From Arachis hypogaea (Eukaryota > Streptophyta > Magnoliopsida > Fabales > Fabaceae), in the NCBI RefSeq assembly GCF_003086295.3, contig NC_092046.1, forward strand, positions 103,147,363-103,211,362: a stretch of 64,000 bases of DNA, written 5' to 3'. A program made the translations under genes and the position numbers. The notes under the pieces were generated by a model. That model did not search any database, had not been told where the DNA came from, and saw only the letters and a list, made by a program, of their open reading frames with translations. Below, piece by piece: positions 42,685 through 52,919 of the stretch (its first letter is position 1; each line of letters starts with the position of its first letter).

Positions 42685-44243
42685 ATGACAGGGAGAAGAA
42701 GCAGGGCTTCAACTTCCTTTGATTCTGAACCTGAGAGGACCTTCTTTAGATTAAGGAGGAAAGCAAGAGGAAAGAGAGTAGTTGGTGCTGAGGAAGAGGA
42801 GAAGTACTTTGAACCAGATATGGACAAGAATATGGAGAACCATCATAAAGAAGAGTTCTGGGTTCGTACATCAATCCAAACCCAGGAAATTGCGGAAGTA
42901 GCATCCAAAGGCCAACTATACATGCCAACAACTTTGAACTAAAGCCACAGCTCATTACCCTTGTTCAGAACAATTGTTCATTCGGAGGAGGTGTCCAAGA
43001 AGACCCCAATCAACATTTAACCACCTTCCTGAGGATATATGATACTGTGAAGTCTAATGGTGTTCATCCTGACACCTATAGACTACTTCTGTTCCCTTTC
43101 TCACACAAGGACAAGACATCTAAATGGCTGGAATCCTTTCCAAAGGAGAGTTTAGCAACCTGGAAAGAGGTGGTGAACAAGTTCTTGGCAAGATTCTATC
43201 CTCCTCAATGGATCAACAGGCTGAGAGCTGAGGTGCAAACCTTCAGGCAGCAAGATGGTGAGACTCTATATGAAGCATAGGAGAGGTTTAAGGACCTGAC
43301 AAGAAGGTGTCCACCAGATATGTTCAATGAATGGGTGCAGCTGCACATTTTCTATGAAGGCCTTTCTTATGAATCAAAGAAGGCAGCAGACCACTCATCA
43401 GGGGGATCTCTGAATAAGAAGAAGACCATTGAAGAAGCCATAGATGTCATTGAGACTGTAGCAGAGAATGACTATTTCTATGCTTCTGAAAGAGGCAACA
43501 CTAGAGGAGTGATGGAGCTAAACGATGTGGATGCACTGCTGGCTCAAAACAAGCTTATCACCAAGCAGCTGGCTGACCTCACCAAGAAGATGGAGAGGAA
43601 CCAAGTAGCAGCAATCACCACCTCATCAGCAACCCAAGAGGGAGTGAATGCAGAGGCAGAGGATGAGCAAGAACAAGCCAACTACATTGGAAACTCACCC
43701 AGGCAGACCCATGATCCATACTCCAAGACCTACAATCCTGGTTGGAGGAATCACCCAAACTTTAGGTGGGAAAATCAACAAGATCAAAGCCAAGATCAGA
43801 GACATCACAACCCCAACAACGATGCAGCTCACCAACATTCCACACAGAGATCATATCAACACCACCCTAACAACACCTCTCCACATCCATACAAAAACCA
43901 AAATAACCCAACTCACCCATCCAACCTCAACTCATCATCATCTGAAGATAGACTCTCAAGAATTGAGAATATACTTGAAAGCATATGCAAAGAGATTCAA
44001 GATAACAAGGTGTTCAAAGAGGAGGTGCGAGCCAGTATCAAGAACCAGGGAGAAACTATCAAGAGGCTGGAATTTCAAGTGGGATACTTATCTGAGAAGA
44101 TCTCCAAACCTACTGATAGCTTCCCAAGTGACACAGAGAAAAATCCGAGAGGTGAAGCAAAGAAAATCAGATGGAAAGATTGCAAGATGGTTACTATAAG
44201 TGATAAGGAGACTGAAGAAGAGCTGAACAACCCATTAGAATAA
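42685..44243 (+). pseudogene. Athila-like gag (element 3)
   Basis: It starts at ATG 42685 (MTGRRSRASTSFDSEPERTF), with a basic N-terminus. A frameshift near 42935 leads to FELKPQLITLVQNN, then the capsid-like domain: RLLLFPFSHKDKTSKWLESF, VVNKFLARFYPPQ, GETLYEA; a TAG stop is at 43278. It continues ERFKDLTRRCPPDMF, HSSGGSLNKKKTIEEA. The C-terminal part has NPGWRNHPNFRWENQ and an asparagine/histidine-rich stretch. No CCHC knuckle is visible. A TAA at 44241 ends the frame, but the protease continues in the same frame after it. Confidence 0.88.
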
Positions 44244-45449
44244 CCTGAAGACACTTCAGCAGGAAAGCATGGGGAAAATCATCAAGAAACCATAATTACA
44301 CAGAAAGAGCTGACACAGAAGGAGCTGCTGAGATTCTATGCACCCTTTCCCCAATTATTAAATGGCTGTGTAGAGAAGAGACTATACTCAAGGTTTCTTG
44401 ACATGTTTGTATCTCTCCATGTAAACATACCATTCATCAAGGCCCTCCAACAAATGCCCTCATACATTAAGTATATGAAGAAACAGCTAACCAAGAAAAG
44501 ATCACTCAAGGGAGGACAAACCATAGTGATGAATAAAGAGTGCAGTACTCTCATTCAACCAGAGCTGCCTACAAAGAGGAAGGACCCAGGGAGTTTCTAC
44601 ATCCCCTGTGCCATAGGAGAAATAATGTTTGATAAAGGACTTTACGATCTGGGAGCAAGCATCAACTTAATGCCTTTATCACTTATGAAAAGGCTACAGA
44701 TCAATGAGATAATACCCACAGATGTAGTTATCAGGCTGGCTGACAAAACTCAAAAACAAGCAGTAAGAGTGGTTGAAAATGTGCTAGTGAAGGTTGGAAA
44801 ATACTTTTTGCCCACAGACTTTGTCATCTTGGACATGGAAGAGAGTCACCTGCACCCAATCATATTGGGAGGACCATTCCTGGCTACAGCCAGAGCACCT
44901 ATAGATGTGGAGCGAGGGGAGCTAATTTTGAGGATCCATGATGAACAACTCACCTTCAATGTTTTCAAGCCCTCACAAGAAACAGATCAAGAGAACAAAG
45001 AACCAAGCAAAGATCACAGTGAGATACTGAAGGAAGAAACAAGTACTGAAGCACAACCAGCACATCTGGGAATCTCCTTAGTTGAGGAATAAGGCAATCA
45101 GCAGCTGTCACAGCTCAAAGAAAATCAGGAGGAACCTAAACCACCAGAGCTATATGAGACCAGCAACAAAACCTATTTGGAAGAGGAGGTCACAAAGAGT
45201 AAGGCAACGTCAAAAAGAACAAAGAAGAAGGTACCAAGGAGGTGGAGGAACAAGAAGATCCCTATAGAGGACTTCTCTCCAGGGGATAAAGTAATCTCAG
45301 CTTACTTCCCAGCCATTCCCCCCGATCTCCCCACCATCCCATCTCAGCTACCTAAAGTTTTTACCATCAACAGAGTCCTCTCCTTGGAACATGTGGAGAT
45401 CCTTGATGAAGCTAATGGAGATAGATTTACTGCAAGGGGGAAGACTTGA
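44244..45449 (+). pseudogene. Protease fused to integrase C-terminus (element 3)
   Basis: This is in the same frame as gag. The protease has YDLGASINLMPLSLMK (active-site D-L-G), VVIRLADKTQKQAV and PIILGGPFLATARA. A TAA at 45090 follows. In the same frame come VPRRWRNKKIPIEDFSPGDK, VISAYFPAIPPDLPTIPSQL, TINRVLSLEHVEILDE and NGDRFTARG, which resemble the last domain of Athila integrase (basic segment, FSPGDKV, ending in an LKHY-like motif readable one base out of frame at 45446). RT, RNase H and integrase core are absent between them, about 2.5 kb compared with the Athila at 37.7-52.9 kb. Confidence 0.75.
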
Positions 45450-46282
45450 AGCACTATCAACCACCCTGATAAAGGCAGAACATCAAGCTAGTGACGCTAA
45501 AGAAGCACTTCATGGGAGGCAACCCATGTTTTACATGCTTTTAAAAATAGTTAATAAATCAAGGTTCATGAAATTCAAATCAACTTGATATGCACTTGAA
45601 TGAATCATTGTGTGCAACATATAGTAAGGAACAAGTTTGGTGTTCAAAGCACACTAAGAGAACATGAATGTAACCCACATCATGTCACTCTTAGGGGTCT
45701 TGAACGAATCTTTTACACCACATGGCACCAAACTAAGTTTGGTGTTGCCAATGTTGCATACATAGATATTCAGTTAATCAGTTGGTTGGCATTCATGAAT
45801 ACTACTTAGTTAGTTATAAACAAAAACTATAAAAAAGGTGGTAGTTGCTCCCATTTTTATTTTGCCGCCACTATCCACACAATTAATAATTACACTTTTT
45901 CTTGTTTCGTAGGAAAATTGATGGACAATAGAAAGGAAGATTCGGCTACCACAAAAGGGGAGTATTTCACACGTGTCTCAAGGGGGAATGCATTGGGAAT
46001 GGATGCCATGCAACATTGGAAGAATAACAAGCTTGGAAACTGAACTAATCCATTCATAAAGTTGGTGATCCTTGTGCTCACCCCATGCAAAACCCCAACC
46101 GTCCATTAAATAATTACTCCATCAATCCACACCTTTCATTCCCTCATCACTTCCCTATATAAGTGAATCCTAGTCTGTACTTCCCCTTCACATTCCAAAT
46201 CTCTTCATCGCACCTTGTCCTAACCAACCGAATTCCTCATCTCTCCGTACCTTCCACCCTCTTCACACATCAACTCAAACTC
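45450..46282 (+). other. Spacer with internal promoter before ORF2 (element 3)
   Basis: Non-coding. Copies of AAGTTTGGTGTTC/G are at 45633-45645 and 45735-45747; the second is identical to the 13 bases before the 3' LTR. A G-box-like CACACGTGTC is at about 45969. TATATAAG at 46156-46163 is followed 127 bases later by the ORF2 ATG, a normal plant promoter spacing. Confidence 0.62.
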
Positions 46283-47683
46283 ATGGCATCATCAAGCTCC
46301 AAGAGGCAAAAGAGGAAGGAACCAGTGGAGAGCATTCCTTTCGATGAGAAGAGATTCAAAACTGCATTTCATGAACTCGAATTCGAACGGATAAAGCTCA
46401 AGAAGATACTGCCTGAGTTAACATTCCAAATTGACGAGGATGAGTGCCCACAGATTCGAGAGAAGATTGAACAAAGGGGTTGGCAAAGGCTTACGAACCC
46501 GGAGAGGAAGATAAATGCAAACCTCATCAAAGAGTTCTATGCAAATGTGGTCAGAGAAGACAAAACCAAGGCTCCCACCTTCAAAAGTTACGTAAGAGGA
46601 AGAGAGGTGGACTTCAGCCCCAATGCTATAACAAGAACTCTTCAGTTGAAATCACCACATTTTGATGAGCTTGGTTATCAAGCAAGAGTAAGCAAGAACA
46701 CTGACGATGATGAACTCGAAAAAATTGTGAATGACATATGTGTTATAGGAGCTAACTGGGAAAGGTATGCGGATAAGAGACCCAGGTTCATCAAGAGAGG
46801 AGATCTCAGCCCTGAAGCCAAGGGATGGTTTGAACTCGTGAGGAGATCTATCCTCCCAGCAGCGAATAATTCCGAGGTCAACGTCACTCGAGCTACTATG
46901 GTACATTGCTTAGTACAAGGTGGAGATATCAATGTGCACGAACTTATAGCTGAGGGGATTCAAGAGTCAGCTGAGAAGATTGATTCGGGTACCAGGCTTT
47001 GGTACCCCAGCACCATCCTCAGACTGTGCACGAAGGTCAAGGTTATCTTCGAGGATAGCAACCCAGATTGGTTAAATCCTGGGAGGCTAATTATGTTTCA
47101 GCGTCTAACTCATGTGACACCAACCCAACAACAAAGAAGACCTCACATAGGAAATCCAAAACCAAAAGGAGGAGCTCACCAAGAAGAGTCTCATCAGGAA
47201 GAACACCAACAAAGAGAATATTATGACCCAACCAACATAAACCTGAATCACATTCATGGAGCCATTGAGGAACTAGCAAGGAGTTATATGGAGGGACAAG
47301 AACAACAACTGCACATTCAAGCTCAAAGGATGGATCGTCAAGAAGAGCTCCTTTCTAATTGGATGAATCAACAAGGGGAGTGGCAGAAACAGCAAATGGA
47401 ATATTATTCCCAGCTCACTCAAGCCATCAATCAAGTGTCTGAAAGGCAAGAGCATCAAGATAAACGCCTTCAAGAACTCAACCAACGCCAGCTAGCTCAG
47501 ACGAAGGCATTCAATGAGTTCAGTGTACTTAAGGAAGGACGGCAACTACATAGGGAGGAGTTCAACATAAACACTCAAGCTAAGTTGAACTATATGTCTA
47601 GTCATATGCATAATCTACACTCTGCAATCCCTAGGTATGATGAGATCCAAAAGACTTCACAGAACAAGAGGAAAGGAAGGTGA
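46283..47683 (+). CDS. ORF2, plant transposon protein domain (element 3, 466 residues)
   Basis: It starts at ATG 46283 (MASSSSKRQKRKEPVES); the frame is open upstream to 46163, but the homologue in element 2 also starts here. Residues about 25-260 hold the domain annotated in plants as putative plant transposon protein: FHELEFERIKLKKILPELTF, EFYANVVREDKTKAPTFKSY, VRGREVDFSPNAITRTLQL, RRSILPAANNSEVNVTRATM, GGDINVHELIAEGIQE. Residues about 300-460 are glutamine/glutamate-rich coiled coil (QQGEWQKQQMEYYSQLTQAI). A one-base change near 47655 ends the frame early; the basic tail seen in element 2 is still readable downstream to 47835. No membrane segment is visible, so it is env-like in position only. 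Confidence 0.82.
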   Translation: MASSSSKRQKRKEPVESIPFDEKRFKTAFHELEFERIKLKKILPELTFQIDEDECPQIREKIEQRGWQRLTNPERKINANLIKEFYANVVREDKTKAPTFKSYVRGREVDFSPNAITRTLQLKSPHFDELGYQARVSKNTDDDELEKIVNDICVIGANWERYADKRPRFIKRGDLSPEAKGWFELVRRSILPAANNSEVNVTRATMVHCLVQGGDINVHELIAEGIQESAEKIDSGTRLWYPSTILRLCTKVKVIFEDSNPDWLNPGRLIMFQRLTHVTPTQQQRRPHIGNPKPKGGAHQEESHQEEHQQREYYDPTNINLNHIHGAIEELARSYMEGQEQQLHIQAQRMDRQEELLSNWMNQQGEWQKQQMEYYSQLTQAINQVSERQEHQDKRLQELNQRQLAQTKAFNEFSVLKEGRQLHREEFNINTQAKLNYMSSHMHNLHSAIPRYDEIQKTSQNKRKGR

Positions 47684-47835
47684 AACAGCAGAAGAAAACA
47701 CTGAAAAAGAAGATGGAAGATGCTGGTTTTTGGAAGAAGTTGATTGGAAAAGGCAAGGGAAGTGGGAGTACAAGCACTCAAGAAAAACACCAAGAAGACA
47801 AGCAAGAGGAAGAGCATGGGCAACCCCATGAATAA

Positions 47836-48921
47836 AAGGTGGTCGAGTTCCCTCTTTGATCCATATTTTTCAAGTTTTAAATAAGGAAAATTATGTATGA
47901 AATAGAACATGTTCCATGGTAGTTAGGATTTTGAATTATGCCTTTAAGTTTTTCATTACTTAGGTCTATGCTTGCTAGTCTTCATGTCACTGCATTTGTA
48001 CCTTGCTTATTTGTATGCTTGTCTCCTTTTTAATCAAATAAAAAGAGAATGTGTGTTATCAAAGACCAGGTGGGAGTTCAAGTTGTGGAGTAAGTTCCTA
48101 ATTTTATGGGGTGATAATAGATTAGCTAAGTTGGTTCACCAATAAGGTGGGAAGGCAACTATCTGTCCTGAATCATATGCTTGAAACACACCCCATGAGA
48201 CTAGCTAAATAACAAGATCCCAATAAGAAAAGGGAAAGAAAAATGAACATTAAAAACAAAAGAAAAAGAGTAAGAAATAAGGCTAGGCACCAAGGGTTTG
48301 AATCTTGAGGGAAGTGTCTGTGGTGTTCCTGTGTAAGGGATTTACTTGGATGAATAAGCTCTTAGGGGTGCCTTATCACTTGGTAACTTGGGTTAACTAA
48401 CCCGGGATTATCAGCTGAAAGTCCACTATCAAGAGTAACCTTTGCTACAGAACGCTTAGTAACCCAAAGAGGTGCTGGACACCAAGGTCTCAAGAAAGAA
48501 AATAACAAACCATGTGCCTATGGTGTGTATGTATGGGGGAAAGAGACTTGAGGGAGTAAGTCCTTAGGGGTGTCTTAACACCTAGCACCTTGAACCAACT
48601 AGTTCGGGAGTACTGGCTGAAAGCTTATCTTAAAGAGTCGCCCCCTCATAGAGCACCTAGTCTAAGAACACAAACAAGCCCTGAAATAACAAAAAGGATC
48701 AATGAATAAAAGTCTCATGGGATACAATCAAGTGAGTATTCTAGGACATGATAAAGATCTGAAAGCCAGTGAAGGAATGAACCTAAGTTGCTATGCATGA
48801 AACCACCATAAAACCAAGGACATGACTTCCACAACAATGACTCGTTCCTCTTGGCATTCCATTCATCATTCTCTTGTTCCAGTACTTGCTTAGGGACAAG
48901 CAAGCTTTAAGTTTGGTGTTG
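47836..48921 (+). other. Spacer between ORF2 and 3' LTR (element 3)
   Basis: Non-coding. Two diverged direct repeat units (about 48279-48470 and 48470-48665) share CACCAAGG, CTTAGGGGTG, GGCTGAAAG and AAGAGT. AAGTTTGGTGTTG at 48909-48921 abuts the LTR. The stretch is conserved with 19483-20561 of element 2 despite being untranslated, which suggests a cis-acting role. Confidence 0.68.
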
Positions 48922-51286
48922 TGATGCCAGGGCATTTTGGCCAGTTTCACTGACCTTTTCTTTAATGTTTTAGGGTAGTTTGATGCATTTTCTTAGGAAA
49001 TAAGCAAGTTTTTGGTAAAATTTCACTTACATCTTGATTCAAGCAAACATGGTGCACTTTACATGATTTCATAAGAATTTTGCATGAATTATATGACAAA
49101 TTGGATGATGCATGTCTCATGACTTGGATTAGAACTTTGATGCACTTTATTGTTTGATTTCAGGACAAAGGAAGCAAGGAAGAACCACGTTAGCAGTAAC
49201 GTTAGTCTAACTAACGTGACCACTAACGTGGAATGGGAGCTAACTTGCAACGTTAATGAGAAAAGTAATCGCCAATAACGTCCTCGAAAGCCATAATAGC
49301 CTATGTTAAGAGTCACGTTAACTAAGTTAACGTGAACCCTAACGTGGAAGAAAGAAATAAGGCCAACGTTAGTGACACTCACCTTTGTCACTAACGTTGG
49401 ACCAAACTCATAAGTGGCTACGTTAAGAGCCACGTTAACTCAGTTAACGTGGACTCTAACGTTGGGAAGCAAAAGAGAAGCCAACGTTAGTGACACTCAC
49501 CTTTGTCACTAACGTTGGCCAAGCCACAATAAGCCACGTTAGTTGCCACATTAACTTAGTTAACGTGGAAGCTAACGTGGAGAAGGCAAGTGATCGCCAA
49601 CGTTAGTGACACTTACCTTTGTCACTAACGTTGGGATGTACCACCACAAGCCACTATGAGCAACGTTAGCTCCAACGTTAACTTAGTTAACGTGGAAGCT
49701 AACGTGGATAAAGGAGATGATGAGCCAACGTTAGTGACACTCACCTTTGTCACTAACGTTGGAGATGGCTATCAACACCACGTTAGAAGCCACGTTAACC
49801 TAGTTAACGTGGACTCTAACGTGGGAAGTAGGGGCATCTTGGAACGTTAGTGACAAAGGTAAGTGTCACTAACGTTCTCGAAGGATTGGCAAGCCTATGT
49901 TAAGAGCCACGATAACTAAGTTAACGTGGACTCTAACGTAGGAGGAAGGGAGGACTCTCAACGTTATTGGAAAAGGTGAGTCCCAATAACGTGTGCGAAG
50001 GACCAAGAGGCAACGTTAGTGATCACGTTGGTGCCACTAACGTTGAAGTTAACGTGGATTATCCTTGGGTTAGGAACGTTAGTGAAAAAGGTGATTGTCA
50101 CTAACGTTCTCGAACCCACACTCTCACTTAACGTTAACGCCACTAACGTCCTGAGCTAAAGACCCTGCCTACTTCACACTTTCTCTCTGCAAGTAAAGCT
50201 AAGCCCAATGAAGAGGATAACTGCTTCAAACTCAAGATCCAAAGGCTCATATCCAAGACTTGGAGAACTAACTAGAAGATCAGAAGAGTAGTATATATAG
50301 GGGTAGTTTTGAATTAGAAAGAGCTTTTAGGGGGGGAGTTGGAAATTGGAGAACTACTCTCTGTATAATTTTACTTTCTCTGCACTTCTAGTTTTATTTT
50401 TCATAATGTATTTTCCATCTTTGTTTTCGATTTTCAGAGCTATGAACAACTAAACCCCTTTCGTTGGGTTAGGGAGCTCTGTTGTAATTTGATGGATCAA
50501 TATTAGTTTTCATTATTCTTCTTCTATCTTTTCTCTTGATTTTACTAGAAAGCTTTCAATCTTCATCTAATTGGGTAGTTATCTTGAAAAAGAAGCTATT
50601 CATACTTGGATCTCTTCTGAACCTTGGAAGAGGAATGAAGAGATCATGCTAGAAATGCTTTCTCATGCTGGACCAAATTGGGGTTGGATGGATATGGTGA
50701 CTATAATTCTACCAACACTTGATTTGGGAATGCATGTGGTATAATTAGTGACCATACTTCATCTCTTCTCATGAGCAATTGCCCAAGGAATTGGCTATTG
50801 ATCAAGATTTGAGAGATTGAATTACAAGGAATTGTAATTCGATCACTAAAGATTGCCAAGGAGATCAATGAACGCATTGATCGAGGAAGAGATGAAAATG
50901 AACTTGATCCGTAGAATGCAACATCTCCTAAGCCCAATGAATTCCCCATTTCTGATCTTACCCATTCTCTTTAATTTCTGCAATTTACTTTTATGAGCAT
51001 CTTCCCCATTCCCATTTAAGATTCTGCAATTTACTTTTCGCCATTTACATTCAGCTCTTTATTTCCAGCAATTTACATTTTCTGCTCTTTACTTTCCCAC
51101 CATTTAATTTTCTGCAAATCTCAAATCAAATTCTGCTTTGCTCAACTAGAACATTCCTCTAATTAAAGTTGCTTGACCAATCAATCCCTGTGGGATTTGA
51201 CCTCACTCTATTGTGAGTTTTTACTTGACGACAATTCGGTATACTTTCCGAAGGAAAATTGTTGAGAAATAAGTTTTTGTGCATCA
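48922..51286 (+). mobile_element. 3' LTR of element 3 (2365 bp)
   Basis: TGATGCCAGG to GTGCATCA, with TATATATAG at 50292-50300. It is the best-preserved copy of the palindrome array. It is followed by the ACAAT duplication. Confidence 0.96.
49185..50151 (+). repeat. Alternating palindrome array in U3 (element 3, 3' LTR)
   Basis: Type Y hairpin, for example 49363-49400: arm CCAACGTTAGTGACA, eight-base loop CTCACCTT, then the perfect 15-base reverse complement. Type X nested palindrome, for example 49778-49824: outer arms CCACGTTAG/CTAACGTGG and inner arms CCACGTTAAC/GTTAACGTGG. X and Y alternate about eight times. Later Y units have the loop in reverse orientation (AAAGGTAAG). The array ends about 140 bases upstream of the TATA box. 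Confidence 0.94.
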
Positions 51287-51962
51287 ACAATCCAACTATA
51301 CCACTACAGAAAAGGAACTCCTAGCTATTGTTCATGCTTTAGATAAATTCAGATCTTATTTGCTAGGGTCCAAGATAGTGGTATACATAGATCATGCAGC
51401 TTTGAAGTACTTATTGACAAAGAATGAGTTAAAACCTAGACTCATACGTTGGATCTTGCTTTTGCAAGAATTCGACATTGAGATTAGGGACCGGAGTGGG
51501 ACTCAAAACTTGGTTGCGGATCATTTAAGCCGCCTTGAGAATTTAAAATTTGACCTATTTTCGATCAATGACTCATTCCCATTGAATAGTTTGCATGCTG
51601 TGTCGGATAGCTTTCCTTGGTTTGCCCCAATTGCGAACTACTTGGATGCAAAACTCTTCCCTTCTTACTTTTCTAAACACCAAAGAGACAAGTTAAGGAG
51701 TGATTCCAATTACTACATTTGGGATGACCCTCACTTGTGGAAGAGAGGAGTGGACCAAGTAATTCGAAGTTGTGTCCCGGAATCTGAAATCCAACCCATT
51801 CTTGAAGATTGCCATTCTTCCGAATGTGGTGGCCACTTTGGCCCACAAAGGACCGCTAAAAAGGTGTTGGATTGTGGATTCTGGTGGCCAACCTTATTCA
51901 AGGATACTAACCGATTCTGTGTGTCTTGCCACCAGTTTCAGAAGTCGGGAAACACGTCCTAA
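51287..51962 (+). pseudogene. Athila RNase H and integrase zinc domain (after element 3)
   Basis: The Athila pol frame resumes: [52 protein letters not shown] and [10 protein letters not shown] are RNase H motifs. The integrase zinc domain follows with [11 protein letters not shown] and [13 protein letters not shown] at 51960 interrupts the frame, which then continues in register. Confidence 0.9.
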
Positions 51963-52919
51963 AGGGATGAGATGCCTCAGCAACCTATGTTGTTCTGTGA
52001 TATATTTGATGTGTGGGGTATTGACTTTATGGGACCGTTCTCCAACTCAAGTGGGTATCTGTATATTCTGTTAGCGATTGACTACGCGTCAAAGTGGGAA
52101 GAAGCAATACCTACCCACCTTGATGATGCCAACACCATCATTTCTTTTGTTAGAAATAACATTGTATGCCGTTATGGGTCGCCACGAGTAATCGTGAGCG
52201 ACCAAGGATCCCACTTTTGTAACAGGAAAGTAGAGGTACTGCTCAAGTGCTATGGGGTATTTCATAAGGTTGCCACTGCTTATCACCCACAGATCAACGG
52301 ACAAGCAGAAGTGTCCAACCAGGAGATTAAGAGAATCTTGGAGAAAGTGGTAAATCCACAAAGGAAGGATTGGAGCCTCTGGCTAGGAGATGCACTATGG
52401 GCGTATAGAACGGTCTACAAGACTCTGTTAGGGATGAGTCCCTTCCGGATCGTCTATGGTAAGGCATGCCACCTTCTGGTGGAGATTGAGCATAAAGCCT
52501 ATTGGGCAGTAAAGCAGTGCAACATGGATTTAACCAAGGCGGGTGTGGCCAGGAAATTACAGCTAGAGGAGCTCGAGTGTTTGAGGAACGAAGCATATGA
52601 GAATGCCCGGATCTACAAGGAAAAGACTAAAGCATTTCATGATCATCACATCTGGAAAAAGGATTTTCAAGAAGGTAATGAGGTTCTCCTCTACAATTTG
52701 AGGCTTAGATTCATGCCCGACAAGCCCTGTTCTAGATGGGAAGGACACTTCAAGGTGAAGGAGATAAAGCCCTATGGAGTGATGAAATTGTTTGATCCTA
52801 AAAGTGAAGCAACTTTCAAGGTGAATGGACATAGAGTGAAGAAGTACCATGGCTACAAGTTTCCAAAAGAGCTAGAGGTGTTCCTATTAACGGATGCACC
52901 TAGAGGAGGAGAAGCTTGA
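51963..52919 (+). pseudogene. Athila integrase core and C-terminus
   Basis: Same frame as the preceding segment after one stop. Counting from [10 protein letters not shown] at 51972, the triad is D18 (WGIDFMGPF), D77 (VSDQGSHF) and E113 (GQAEVSNQE), the D,D35E spacing. The C-terminal module has [40 protein letters not shown] and [13 protein letters not shown]. The 315-residue frame has no further lesion, so this integrase is the least damaged in the window. Confidence 0.9.

Larger units (their letters stand above)
40036..51286 (+). mobile_element. Complete non-autonomous Athila-like element 3 (11,251 bp)
   Basis: It has two LTRs of 2365 bp each, target duplication ACAAT, PBS, gag, protease with integrase C-terminal remnant, ORF2, and a spacer ending in the plus-strand primer region. 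RT, RNase H and integrase core are absent. By-eye comparison of the LTRs gives roughly 70 differences in 2365 bases (about 3%). With a rate of 1.3e-8 per site per year this suggests an insertion about one million years ago. Both LTRs are exactly the same length. Confidence 0.95.

Noticed and set aside
46163..46282. Upstream extension of ORF2 to 46163
   Set aside because: The ATG at 46163 overlaps the end of the internal TATA box, and element 2 homology supports the start MASSSSKR at 46283.
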